Source of the DNA: Candidatus Woesearchaeota archaeon
GTDB lineage: Archaea > Nanobdellota > Nanobdellia > SCGC-AAA011-G17 > VGLX01
Direction of reading: 5' to 3'
Assembly (NCBI GenBank): GCA_016866645.1
Contig: VGLX01000002.1
Span: 1 to 19,994 of the forward strand
DNA length: 19,994 bases
The notes beneath the pieces are model-generated. The model ran no database searches. It was not told where the DNA came from and worked only from the letters and a program-made list of their open reading frames with translations. Below, piece by piece: positions 1 through 7,048 of the stretch. The stretch's first letter is position 1, and each line of letters starts with the position of its first letter. The translations under genes and the position numbers were made by a program.

Positions 1-18
1 TGTCATTATTCTTTTCAT
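1..18 (-). CDS. Possible start of a downstream gene, cut by the window edge
   Basis: On the minus strand the stop of the lipoprotein-like gene (18-20) overlaps an ATG at 16-18 by one base (TAATG), the kind of coupling seen elsewhere in this window. Only about six codons (MKRIMT...) are inside the window. A second in-frame ATG lies at 4-6. Nothing can be said about the product. Confidence 0.3.
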
Positions 19-917
19 TATCCCACCTCGAAAGTGTTTGAATCGACTGTTTCATAAGCATATTCTAGTTCTATCGTTATCTCAGTTTCGTAATCGTCTG
101 TTGAGAGCTTCACTCCGTTAATCGTGCAATGAGTGGTCGCGTCTCCTTCCTTTTTCAGCTCTACAGGCGTGCAAGTGGCTCGTCCTGGAGCGTTCAGCAT
201 CCTTATGCCTATCTTCTTGTCACCGCCGCTTGAGTCCTCTGTCTTGCAATCCAGGGTGTTAGCTACGTTGTAAACGTCTCCTGTCCCTATGTTCTTGATC
301 TTTATCGTGAAGCTTAGGTCTACGCTTTCGCCGCCCTCTGAAGGCGTTATTGCCTCGTTGACCTCTTGTATCGCCAAAGGCGCTGAAGACACGCTTTTCA
401 GGATGTTCTTCGCAGGGGTCAGCTGGCAACCTTCTTTTGAGTAAGAGTCTTTTTTCACGCAAGCCGTGGCTATGCCGTAAGTGTTGTACTTATACCTCGT
501 CCTTGCTGTGACGAAATGCGATGACCCTACAAGGTTTTCCTGACTAATCTTCCCTGTTTCGAAAGTCACGGTTGCTTGCTCGCCTTCTAATTTCTCTTTA
601 TCCACCCTTGTCCTGCTTTTCAGAGTGAAGGGCTGGCATTCGCATTGTGAGAAGCTTCCGAAAGCGCATACTTTGCCGTCAGAGTCTGACTCGCCGTTGT
701 TGACTGCTTTGACAGATATCCTGAACGGCTGAGCGAGGTACGCTTTCCCGCCTTGCAAAGGATATACCACTTCTGCGTCTACGCCTTTAGGCCCTCCGAT
801 GAAGTCTTGCTTACCAGAAGCCGTAGTGGACTTGCCTGGCAGTTTAAGTTTTATACCAGGACATCCTAGGATAAGGATTGCTACCAGCGATATTATTATG
901 ATTAGTTTTTTGTTCAT
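18..917 (-). CDS. Lipoprotein-like surface protein with Ig-like regions, unknown function
   Basis: A 299-residue protein. The start at 917 is chosen because ATG overlaps the stop of the upstream gene as ATGA (914-917) and gives a clean signal sequence. Residues 1-19 have a KK pair, a run of Ile/Leu/Val and a lipobox-like end (LILGC, Cys19). The open frame continues to 962, but that extension has no signal logic. After the anchor come Gly/Ser/Thr-rich sequence and mostly beta-predicted segments with several Cys (for example CQCEC-like spacing near residue 90). A second region around residues 180-230 reads like a CARDB/Ig-type fold (KIKNIGTGDVYN). It probably sits on the outer face of the membrane with its coupled partner. 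No enzymatic motif is visible. I do not recognise the family; a structural or adhesive role is inference. Confidence 0.7.
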   Translation of the reverse strand: MNKKLIIIISLVAILILGCPGIKLKLPGKSTTASGKQDFIGGPKGVDAEVVYPLQGGKAYLAQPFRISVKAVNNGESDSDGKVCAFGSFSQCECQPFTLKSRTRVDKEKLEGEQATVTFETGKISQENLVGSSHFVTARTRYKYNTYGIATACVKKDSYSKEGCQLTPAKNILKSVSSAPLAIQEVNEAITPSEGGESVDLSFTIKIKNIGTGDVYNVANTLDCKTEDSSGGDKKIGIRMLNAPGRATCTPVELKKEGDATTHCTINGVKLSTDDYETEITIELEYAYETVDSNTFEVG

Positions 918-2365
918 GTGCCGTATACTGCTTGGTTTAGTATTATTGCTTGCGTGTCGCATTCTCCTTGTGTGTTAAAAAATGTTTTTTCACAACTAGA
1001 TTCGCAATCAGTCGGGTTACATTGTGTTACGCAGCTGAATTCTCCTCTTGCAGGGTTTTCGCATAAGTAGTATTTCGTTACGGTCGGGGTGGTCGAGCTT
1101 GTTTGTGTGCCTTGATTTTCTGTGGTCGTTGTTGGGGTCTTGTCAGATTGCGGAGTTGTTGGTTGCGCAGTCTCTCCAAGAGGGACTCCTTTCAGCGTTA
1201 TAGTCTCTGTTCTCGGCTGAAGCTCATAATCATAGCTTACCTCTACTGAGTACTCGTCGTCTATGAAAGGGTTATTCCCTAATATTTCTGCAGGTACTGG
1301 TTTCAGCCAGCAGAAGAAGCTCCTACTAAGGTCTAATGATGTTGACGTTTTTCCAAATTCGGTTATTTGCGCGAGCACGCTTTCTTTCGCGGAGTATTTT
1401 TGATACTTTCCAGTCCCGACGTTTCCTGCGCTTTCGAAAGGACATACTATCGTAGGGTTTTTGTTTTTCTCCTCGTCTATTTGTATCCCTTTAGGGAGTA
1501 TCAGCGCCAAGCTTCTTATCTTCTTGACCCTGCCATCCCACCTGTTCTTCAGGCTTATCCCTACTGACGGGAACTGGTCTTCGCCTACTATCACAGGCTG
1601 TACGTTCTCATAGCCTACGCCGATTCCTAACTCAACAGGCTCTTTGTTATACTTGGCCATTATCGGCAGAGTTTCTTTAAGCCCTTGTTCTTGGAAGAAA
1701 GCCTTTCCTTTATTCACTTTATCTTCGGTAAAGTAGACTTTGAGCGATCCTCGCTGGTTGTTTATCGGGAATTTTACAGTCCCTTCAGCAGTAACTGTCT
1801 TGTCTTGGGTTGATGTCTTCGTGACTATCTGGCAGGTTATGCTTGAATAGCTCTGAGGGTCTTCTGTAGATACTTTAGGCTTATCCACAGGCAATAGCGT
1901 CTTAGACTCTACCTCTATCTCTTTTTCTTTAACAGACGGGTCTTTAAGTTTGCATTCAAGGTCTAGCGGTAATTCTTTAACGCCTTCTCCCAAATCCAGC
2001 TTGTATCTCAACACGAGCATGGCGCCTTGAGGCATTATCTTTCCTCCGACTGATTCGAAAGCCAAGAATTTCACCCCTAAGCTTTCTGCAGTTTGGTTTT
2101 CTGAGGTTTCCCAGATCCTTCCTATATCTTTAGCTTCTTTCAACTGATTCCCGTACCAGCTTAGAGGGTTGTAAGTCGTTTTTAACGACTGCCAGGCTCC
2201 TGAAATTTTTTGGCTTCCTATTGTTGAAGTCGACCAGAAATAAACATAGAACAATAGAGTGAGTATGACTATTATTAGTATAATCCATAGTATTATCTGA
2301 CCTACTGAAGTCTTCTTCTCTCCAGCCGGCATAACCATTACCGGAACTTGCTGCTGCTGTGCCAT
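914..2365 (-). CDS. Membrane-anchored surface protein with Thr-rich stalk and Cys-rich tail
   Basis: A 483-residue protein. Residues 1-21 are polar (AQQQQ...), and a single strong membrane helix spans about 22-44 (IILWIILIIVILTLLFY). The rest is a large soluble domain rich in beta strands. Near residues 395-430 there is a Thr/Ser/Gln/Pro linker resembling a stalk, followed by a short tail with six Cys (CENPARGEFSC, CNPTDCESSC, GECD). The tail could be disulfide-bonded or bind metal outside the cell. It is the first gene of a two-gene unit, coupled by ATGA to the lipoprotein-like gene. An A/T box at 2391-2400 lies about 26-35 bases upstream of the start, so the transcript may be leaderless. 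No catalytic motif seen; function unknown. Confidence 0.8.
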   Translation of the reverse strand: MAQQQQVPVMVMPAGEKKTSVGQIILWIILIIVILTLLFYVYFWSTSTIGSQKISGAWQSLKTTYNPLSWYGNQLKEAKDIGRIWETSENQTAESLGVKFLAFESVGGKIMPQGAMLVLRYKLDLGEGVKELPLDLECKLKDPSVKEKEIEVESKTLLPVDKPKVSTEDPQSYSSITCQIVTKTSTQDKTVTAEGTVKFPINNQRGSLKVYFTEDKVNKGKAFFQEQGLKETLPIMAKYNKEPVELGIGVGYENVQPVIVGEDQFPSVGISLKNRWDGRVKKIRSLALILPKGIQIDEEKNKNPTIVCPFESAGNVGTGKYQKYSAKESVLAQITEFGKTSTSLDLSRSFFCWLKPVPAEILGNNPFIDDEYSVEVSYDYELQPRTETITLKGVPLGETAQPTTPQSDKTPTTTTENQGTQTSSTTPTVTKYYLCENPARGEFSCVTQCNPTDCESSCEKTFFNTQGECDTQAIILNQAVYGT

Positions 2366-2385
2366 ATGTTTAAAAAAACAAAGGC

Positions 2386-2401
2386 TTTATTAATATAAAA
2401 A
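2386..2401. promoter_or_regulatory. Shared divergent TATA-like element
   Basis: The only 51 bases between the divergent starts at 2365 (minus) and 2417 (plus) contain the run TTTATTAATATAAAA. Read on either strand it looks like an archaeal TATA box, and it is about 16-30 bases from the plus start and about 21-36 from the minus start. One element or two overlapping ones may drive both directions, with leaderless or near-leaderless transcripts. No ribosome site is obvious before either ATG. Confidence 0.5.
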
Positions 2402-2416
2402 GGTTTTGAAATAATA

Positions 2417-3085
2417 ATGGCGTTGCAAGTTTGTGTCGAGGCTTTGATAAGGCTTTTTTTTGAGATAATAAGAGTATTATTCGGTGATATCACCCTTCTT
2501 TGGAGAGGCGGATATTTTGATACTCAGATACCTTACTTGATATCTACTTTGAAGTGGATTCTGTTTTTTACGATACTCGCTATGATGGTTAAGAATGCAA
2601 AGCTCAGGGCATTCCTCATAATATGCGTCCCTGTAGCTGTTAATCTCCTCATTGACAGTTTAGGCGCGATACCTTTCATAGGGACTGCCTTAAGCGTCGG
2701 TGTCGGCATAGCTGGCGCGCCTATCACTGCTCTGGCTTGGGCTTTCATACTCTGGGTTGATGATAGGGTTCATTGGGCTTTGAGGATTTTCGCAACACCG
2801 GGCATTATGCTCGCTGGAGCTATTGTCGCTACCCTCCCTTACTTTTCCGCACCTATCGATATCGGTTACGCTGCTGGTGTGGCTTTTGCTCCGGAAATAA
2901 TGGCTTTCTTAGGGCTTGCAGTGATTGGTGTGATTATAATAATAAGTCCTACTGGCATGTGCTCTGCGCTTAACTGGTCTTTGCAGAAATGGGAAGCTAT
3001 ACGCTATGAAGGATGGAGTGCTGCTGTTTTTGGATGCTTAGTCCTTATCCGAAACAAGGCTATAAGCATCAAGTATAAACTTTAG
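2417..3085 (+). CDS. Polytopic membrane protein, unknown function
   Basis: A 222-residue, very hydrophobic protein with about five membrane helices, roughly at residues 42-60, 63-83, 86-112, 123-145 and 160-182. The loops are short and the N-terminal 30 residues look amphipathic. I see no transporter or enzyme signature. It is divergent from the surface-protein pair and may share their promoter, so a joint role at the cell surface is possible but unproven. The 3' end (SAAVFGCLVLIRNKAISIKYKL region) overlaps the convergent gene at 3038-3397 by 48 bases. The stop is TAG. The high and consistent membrane-helix content supports a real gene. Confidence 0.7.
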   Translation: MALQVCVEALIRLFFEIIRVLFGDITLLWRGGYFDTQIPYLISTLKWILFFTILAMMVKNAKLRAFLIICVPVAVNLLIDSLGAIPFIGTALSVGVGIAGAPITALAWAFILWVDDRVHWALRIFATPGIMLAGAIVATLPYFSAPIDIGYAAGVAFAPEIMAFLGLAVIGVIIIISPTGMCSALNWSLQKWEAIRYEGWSAAVFGCLVLIRNKAISIKYKL

Positions 3086-3397
3086 CAGTTTATGTTTTTC
3101 TGCTAGCTCTTTAGGTATGCTCGTCACTGATTTTATCCTGTGCTTGTAGTCCCCGACGTACATCTTCTGGCCTATCTTATGGTATTGCTTGGTTTCGTCG
3201 TCGTACAGGTATGTTTCTATTTCCCCTTTCATGTTTTTCCTTGTCTCGATTTTCAGGTTGTACGGCCGCTCGTAGAAACCTTCCGCCGCTTCGTACCTGA
3301 AGTTTTTTCTCAGGTCTTTTATCGGCTCCGACATTAAAACTCCTGCTGCGAAGCTTGCAGCTATTATCGTAGCTAGAACTGTTTTTTTACACCTCAT
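3038..3397 (-). CDS. Small membrane-anchored or secreted protein, unknown function
   Basis: A 119-residue protein. Residues 1-24 form a signal peptide or signal anchor (basic RCKK, then TVLATIIAASFAAGVLMS). The remainder is soluble and charged, with several YxxD/Tyr-rich strands (ETYLYDDETKQYHKIGQ). The start is supported by GAGGTG about 7 bases upstream of the ATG, and by a TATA-like box (AATATATACTGG on the minus strand, 3436-3450) giving a leader of roughly 15-20 bases. Its last 16 codons overlap the convergent membrane-protein gene. No family recognised. Confidence 0.65.
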   Translation of the reverse strand: MRCKKTVLATIIAASFAAGVLMSEPIKDLRKNFRYEAAEGFYERPYNLKIETRKNMKGEIETYLYDDETKQYHKIGQKMYVGDYKHRIKSVTSIPKELAEKHKLLKFILDAYSLVSDKD

Positions 3398-3435
3398 TTT
3401 AACACCTCATCTTTTTTTAGAAGAAAGGATTCTTA

Positions 3436-3450
3436 ACCAGTATATATTAG
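3436..3450 (-). promoter_or_regulatory. TATA-like box for the gene starting at 3397
   Basis: The minus strand reads AATATATACTGG at a distance consistent with a transcription start about 15-20 bases before the GAGGTG-led ATG at 3397. It lies in the 90-base gap between two minus-strand genes. Confidence 0.45.
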
Positions 3451-3487
3451 CTCGCACGGATTTTGTGAAGATTTTCCGGATTTTTTC

Positions 3488-3916
3488 TTAGAATATCTTT
3501 TTCTTATCCTCTTTTAAGTATTCTTTGATAGCTTTTCTCGTATAGACATTCATAGGGAGCCTTAACGCTTCTTCAATTTTTACCCATACGTACGCTTGGG
3601 CTTCGGAGTTCAGCTTTATCTTTGTCGATCTAGTCTTGCAAGCGAAGTCGAAGAATAAGAAATGCTTCCTCTTCCAGTATGCCTTGTCGAATATGACCTC
3701 TTGGAACCCTACTGGTCTGATGTCGAAGACTTTCATCCCTGTCTCTTCTTTTATTTCTCGTTTCAAAGCGCTTATGATAGTTTCGCCGACTTCTACGTGT
3801 CCGCCGGGAACGACGTACTTGTTTTTCCACTTATGGGATTTCATCAAGAAGAGTTTTCCTTCAGGGTTGAATATCAACGCTCCGCAGACCGGCTCAGGGT
3901 ATTGTTGCTTTGTCAT
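3488..3916 (-). CDS. Nudix hydrolase
   Basis: A 142-residue Nudix-fold pyrophosphohydrolase. The Nudix box is complete at residues 39-61: Gly39, Glu45, Arg53-Glu54, Glu57-Glu58, Gly60, matching GX5EX7REUXEEXGU. The Glu residues should bind Mg2+ and the family cleaves nucleoside diphosphates linked to a further group. The exact substrate cannot be read here. The start at 3916 is chosen because its ATG overlaps the stop of the upstream M20 gene (ATGA, 3913-3916). The open frame runs to 4324, but the extra 136 residues are an Arg/His/Gln-rich antisense-type translation of the M20 gene. The protein begins with the first Nudix strand (EPVCGALIFNPEGKLFLMK) and ends with a Lys-rich tail. Translational coupling suggests co-regulation with the peptidase. 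Confidence 0.92.
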   Translation of the reverse strand: MTKQQYPEPVCGALIFNPEGKLFLMKSHKWKNKYVVPGGHVEVGETIISALKREIKEETGMKVFDIRPVGFQEVIFDKAYWKRKHFLFFDFACKTRSTKIKLNSEAQAYVWVKIEEALRLPMNVYTRKAIKEYLKEDKKKIF

Positions 3917-4953
3917 AATCCTTTGATGAACTCTTTCAGTATCTGGTAAACGCTGCCCATGCTTTTTATGCTCACCCACTCGTTCTTGCCGTGGTAGTTC
4001 GCTCCGACAGGCCCGAAGTCTGCTGCCGGTACTCCTTTTTTGGCGAAGAATCTTATGTCTGACGCGCCTGTCTCTTTTCTGAACCGTGTCTTGCCTATCT
4101 TCCTTAATCGTTTCATGTAAATGTCTTTCTCGTCGGTGTCGAGCATCGGCTGCTTCTGGGCTATCTCTATCTTGATGTCTTTTACCTTCTTTATCTTCCT
4201 TAGTATCTCTTCTACGTCGTCCTTTTCTGTATACCTGATGTCTATTCCTATCTCTGCCCAGTCTGGCACTTTGTTGTACGCCTGTCCGCCTTTGATCAAG
4301 CCCAAATTCATGGTGACTCTCCATTTCTTAGGATTGGGCTTTGGGAACATTTTTTTAATTTCGAAATATTTCTTTATGACCTTGTCTATTGCGTTTTCTC
4401 CTTTCCATGGTGTTGAGCCGTGGGCCGCTTTTCCGGTTGTTTTTATTTTTAACCATAAGACTCCTTTTTCTTTTATGTTTATTTTCTGCTCTGAAGGCTC
4501 GACTGAAAGGACTATTTTTGGCTTCCAGCCTTGGGTTGATAGGAATCCTATGCCGTCAGCTCCTCCAATCTCCTCATCAGTGGTCAGCATCAGTGCGATG
4601 TCTTTTTCTGTCTCTTCTTTCAGGACCTGCATGCCTATGGCTGCTCCGGCTTTCATGTCTGCTGAGCCTCGGCCGTATATCCTTCCGCCCCTTATCTTGG
4701 GCTCGTACTGGTCTTGCTCTGCTTCGATCACGTCCAGATGGCCAGTTAGCAAGAGTTTAGGAGTTTTCGTCTTGTTTACAGAGATTATCACGTAAGGCTT
4801 GTTTTTGTTTATGCCTTTTGTCACGTGAATGTTTTTCGGGAATTGCTTGGCTACGAATTCTACGCAGCGTTTCAGCTCTTTAGGATTGTCTTTTGTTGTT
4901 TGAAACTTTATCAAATCTGATGTAGTGTTGATTATACGTTTTAGCGGTTCCAT
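3913..4953 (-). CDS. M20-family metallopeptidase / deacylase (ArgE/DapE-like)
   Basis: A 346-residue member of the M20 zinc hydrolases, which remove acyl or amino-acyl groups from small amides. The whole active site is visible: GHLDV with His72 and catalytic Asp74; bridging Asp99 in GSADMKAG; DEEIGG with general base Glu127 and metal ligand Glu128; Glu152 in VEP; and His321 in ANYHGKNEW. His178 in AAHGSTPWKG starts the inserted dimerisation domain. Length is usual for the ArgE/DapE/LysK branch, but substrate (acetylornithine, succinyl-diaminopimelate, LysW-bound or a dipeptide) cannot be decided from sequence. No lysine or arginine pathway gene is nearby, which leaves scavenging dipeptidase or deacylase activity open. 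It is first in a two-gene unit with the Nudix gene. A TATA box (GGTATATAAG, minus strand) 23-32 bases upstream suggests a leaderless mRNA. Confidence 0.9.
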   Translation of the reverse strand: MEPLKRIINTTSDLIKFQTTKDNPKELKRCVEFVAKQFPKNIHVTKGINKNKPYVIISVNKTKTPKLLLTGHLDVIEAEQDQYEPKIRGGRIYGRGSADMKAGAAIGMQVLKEETEKDIALMLTTDEEIGGADGIGFLSTQGWKPKIVLSVEPSEQKINIKEKGVLWLKIKTTGKAAHGSTPWKGENAIDKVIKKYFEIKKMFPKPNPKKWRVTMNLGLIKGGQAYNKVPDWAEIGIDIRYTEKDDVEEILRKIKKVKDIKIEIAQKQPMLDTDEKDIYMKRLRKIGKTRFRKETGASDIRFFAKKGVPAADFGPVGANYHGKNEWVSIKSMGSVYQILKEFIKGL

Positions 4954-4975
4954 AACTTCTTAAGGCATTCCTTGG

Positions 4976-4985
4976 CTTATATACC
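4976..4985 (-). promoter_or_regulatory. TATA box of the M20-Nudix unit
   Basis: The minus strand reads GGTATATAAG, 23-32 bases upstream of the ATG at 4953. This is the correct distance for an archaeal leaderless transcript beginning at or next to the start codon. Confidence 0.6.
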
Positions 4986-5024
4986 TTACTAAGCCGCTTT
5001 GTATAGCCAAATGGACTAAGAAAT

Positions 5025-5396
5025 TCAGTGTAAGAGCTGTTTGTTCTCTCTTTCTTTAAACTCTTTGATGAGCTTGAGCTTCTTCTTTACTGTTATGCCT
5101 AATGGGCTTCTTCCTTGTTCTATCTTGTCTAGACCTTTCAGGTGGTTCTCGAACTCAGGCCTGAACATGGTATGTTTGATCTCATGCTCTGCTTGCATCT
5201 GCTCGAGTTTATCAAGCTTATTCTGGAATACTGTCTCTAGGCTTAGGCTCAAACGGTTTAGCGCTTCTAAGTCTTTTCTCATGCTAAGGAGTTGCTCGTT
5301 AGTTAAGACTTCGAACTTTATCGCGCTTTGCTCGAGTTCCAGCTTTCTAAGCTTTGTAAGCTCCAATTTCCCAGGTAGTGTTATTTGTTTGGCCAT
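5025..5396 (-). CDS. Small helical coiled-coil protein, unknown function
   Basis: A 123-residue soluble protein rich in Leu, Glu and Lys. Residues 10-75 show heptad-like spacing of Leu (LTKLRKLELEQ; LETVFQNKLDKLEQ), suggesting a coiled coil. A shorter conserved-looking stretch (EQGRSPLGITVKKKLK) follows near residues 92-107. There is no membrane helix or catalytic motif. It has its own TATA-like box (AACTTATAG on the minus strand, 5416-5424) about 20-28 bases before the start, so it is probably transcribed alone from a leaderless mRNA. An open frame on the opposite strand (5041-5421) is its hydrophobic antisense shadow. Confidence 0.7.
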   Translation of the reverse strand: MAKQITLPGKLELTKLRKLELEQSAIKFEVLTNEQLLSMRKDLEALNRLSLSLETVFQNKLDKLEQMQAEHEIKHTMFRPEFENHLKGLDKIEQGRSPLGITVKKKLKLIKEFKERENKQLLH

Positions 5397-5415
5397 TCTT
5401 GACGTTTACAATATC

Positions 5416-5424
5416 CTATAAGTT
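5416..5424 (-). promoter_or_regulatory. TATA-like box for the coiled-coil gene
   Basis: The minus strand reads AACTTATAG, 20-28 bases upstream of the ATG at 5396, preceded by an A-rich stretch (BRE-like position). Confidence 0.45.
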
Positions 5425-5505
5425 TTTAAAACCTTCTTTTTTGAGATGTAATGCCTAAACCTAAAATGATGGTTGATTACTCTGAAGTGGTGATTATAGG
5501 AATGT

Positions 5506-5514
5506 TTATATACT
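5506..5514 (+). promoter_or_regulatory. Orphan TATA-like box
   Basis: TTTATATAC matches the box in front of the ACT-regulator gene (TTTATATAC at 11994-12002). It predicts transcription from about 5535, but no gene starts until 5886. Confidence 0.4.
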
Positions 5515-5885
5515 AATCCTTTATTGCTTTTCTCTAATAACCAAATAACAAAAACTTTCACCTTAATGGTGACCCGTAAATCAGCCTTTCCAATTTTTGG
5601 ACAAGGTATAAAGTCTTAGCACTCAAAAAAAGTATTAAGGCTTTGGAAAAAAGATCGACGGGCAAAAACAAAGGAATTCTTCAACATAGTGAGGATTTTA
5701 AAAACCTAAACACCGACGCTGGAAAATCTTAAAATTAGTGAAAAACCCTCGGAAAAGCGTCGTATCAACAATATAACGTTTCTCAGGAACACCTACTTTG
5801 TGCACCCTGCTTAAATTCTAGTTCTAAAAAAAAGCAGTTGAAAATATAAAAAAATCTAACAAAAAAAAAGAGAGGAGATGATGTT

Positions 5886-6911
5886 ATGATTAAGGCATTC
5901 TTTTGGAGTAAGAAATGGTTCTTATGGGCATGGGGAGGATTCGCATTCCTGCTGCTTTCCCTCTACGCTCAGGTTTACATGTCAGTCCTTTTCAACAAGT
6001 GGTACGGTCGGTTCTATGACATGCTTCAAGCGGTTGAGAAGTACTCCCTCAATGACTTTGTGGGCAGCCTGTTCTACTTCACCAAGATCGCGATGATATC
6101 CGTAGTCCTTGGCACGTTCACCGGCTGGTTCACCAGGAAGTACTCGCTCGCTTGGAGGGAGGCCATAACATTTGACTACATCCCAAGATGGCGCAATGTC
6201 CAGCATGAGATAGAAGGCGCTAGCCAGCGAATCCAAGAAGACGCTTACAGGTGGGCAAGGATTGTTGAGTCTTTAGGGCTTCAGGTAGTCCGGGCGGTAA
6301 TGACCCTCGTGGCGTTCCTTCCTATCCTCTGGTATCTTGGCAAAGGACTTGCTGTGCCTTTCATCGGCTCAGGCGAAGGCAACCTGGTATGGACAGCTCT
6401 GATCATCAGCATAGGCGGTATGGTAATCTCATGGTTTGTTGGGATTAAGCTACCTGGTCTGGAGTACAACAACCAGAAGGTTGAGGCTGCGTTCAGGAAA
6501 GAGCTCGTCCTAGGAGAGGATGACAAGCAGAAGTACTGCTCAATACCAACCGTGACCGAGCTGTTCACAGGCATCAAGTTCAACTACAACAAGCTGTTCC
6601 TGCACTACGGCTACTTCGACCTCTGGGTCTACGCGTACGACCAGTTCATGGTCATCGTGCCTTACCTCATCGCAGGGCCTGCACTGTTCTCCACAGCTAT
6701 CACCCTCGGAGTTGTTGTCCAGATTTCTAACGCATTTGGAAAAGTCCATGGTAGCTTCAGCCTTTTCATCCAGAACTGGACTACTGTGACTGAGCTCAGG
6801 AGCATCTGGAAGCGGCTTCACGAGTTCCAGAACAACCTGGACAAGTACAACAAGGAAGAAGCAGAAGCTGCGGTTGCGGAGAACATGAGTAGCGAAAAAT
6901 CAGCTGAATAA
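5886..6911 (+). CDS. SbmA/BacA-family peptide transporter homologue
   Basis: A 341-residue membrane protein related to SbmA (E. coli) and BacA (rhizobia), which import antimicrobial peptides and other bulky compounds using the proton gradient. From memory of E. coli SbmA, I recognise EGASQRIQED at residues 110-119 (SbmA EGAAQRVQED), an MTLVAFLPIL helix at 139-148, the block at 186-213 (GIKLPGLEYNNQKVEAAF then RKELVLGEDD) and TVTELF at 222-227. Membrane helices are likely near 12-32, 61-83, 132-152, 166-186 and 248-280. It lacks roughly the first 60 residues of E. coli SbmA (406 aa) but keeps the common core. There is no ATP-binding domain in it or next to it. The start is set by GGAG (5874-5877), 8 bases before the ATG. 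It is a single gene between a long non-coding leader and a T-run terminator. Specificity in this organism is unknown. Confidence 0.88.
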   Translation: MIKAFFWSKKWFLWAWGGFAFLLLSLYAQVYMSVLFNKWYGRFYDMLQAVEKYSLNDFVGSLFYFTKIAMISVVLGTFTGWFTRKYSLAWREAITFDYIPRWRNVQHEIEGASQRIQEDAYRWARIVESLGLQVVRAVMTLVAFLPILWYLGKGLAVPFIGSGEGNLVWTALIISIGGMVISWFVGIKLPGLEYNNQKVEAAFRKELVLGEDDKQKYCSIPTVTELFTGIKFNYNKLFLHYGYFDLWVYAYDQFMVIVPYLIAGPALFSTAITLGVVVQISNAFGKVHGSFSLFIQNWTTVTELRSIWKRLHEFQNNLDKYNKEEAEAAVAENMSSEKSAE

Positions 6912-6916
6912 GCATT

Positions 6917-6979
6917 CAAAAGGCGGAGGATTGAGCGATGCGTTTTTCTCAAGCATTCTCTTTTCTTCGCCTTTTTTTC
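6917..6979 (+). terminator. Probable terminator after the SbmA/BacA-like gene
   Basis: AAAGGCGGAG shortly after the stop can pair with CTTCGCCTTT (one G-T pair), with an inner TTGAG/CTCAA stem, and the second arm runs into seven T residues (6972-6978). A hairpin plus T-run fits transcription termination. Pairing was judged by eye. Confidence 0.5.
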
Positions 6980-6988
6980 TTCGAGTAT

Positions 6989-7006
6989 ATATTGGATAAC
7001 CAATAT
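6989..7006. repeat. 18-base inverted repeat between convergent genes
   Basis: ATATTGG (6989-6995) and CCAATAT (7000-7006) pair perfectly around the four-base loop ATAA. It lies between convergent genes, so it may end the minus-strand transcript of the metallopeptidase-like gene or be a protein-binding site. Confidence 0.5.
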
Positions 7007-7048
7007 TAAGCCCCTATAACAGTCCCTTATTAAGGAACCAGTGATCTA

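Larger units (their letters stand above)
5397..5885. other. 489-base non-coding region with orphan TATA box and inverted repeats
   Basis: No credible gene was found; the best small ORF is 17 codons (5566-5619) with no ribosome site. The stretch holds a strong plus-strand TATA-like box (TTTATATAC, 5506-5514) some 370 bases before the next gene, and a hairpin CCAA-TTT-TTGG (5590-5600). There is a 9-bp stem 5610-5618/5636-5644 with one T-G pair, and a 7-bp inverted repeat CGACGCT/AGCGTCG (5714-5720/5756-5762). A second A/T box (AAAATATAAAA, 5841-5851) sits just before the ribosome site. It may be a long leader of the transporter gene or contain an independent RNA. Confidence 0.5.

Noticed and set aside
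918..962. Fifteen-residue extension of the lipoprotein-like gene
   Set aside because: It would place polar residues before the signal sequence; the ATG at 917 has ATGA coupling.
3917..4324. N-terminal extension of the Nudix ORF to 278 residues
   Set aside because: The extra sequence is an out-of-frame reading of the M20 peptidase gene, rich in Arg, His and Gln. The ATGA-coupled ATG at 3916 starts exactly before the Nudix fold.
4121..4795. 224-residue plus-strand ORF opposite the M20 gene
   Set aside because: Ser/Phe-rich antisense shadow of a clear M20 peptidase.
5463..5500. Possible C/D box small RNA (ATGATGG...CTGA...TGAT)
   Set aside because: Box C is imperfect, the second D box is missing and no terminal stem was found.
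5566..5619. 17-codon ORF after the orphan TATA box
   Set aside because: Too short to judge, no ribosome site, and overlapped by a potential RNA stem.
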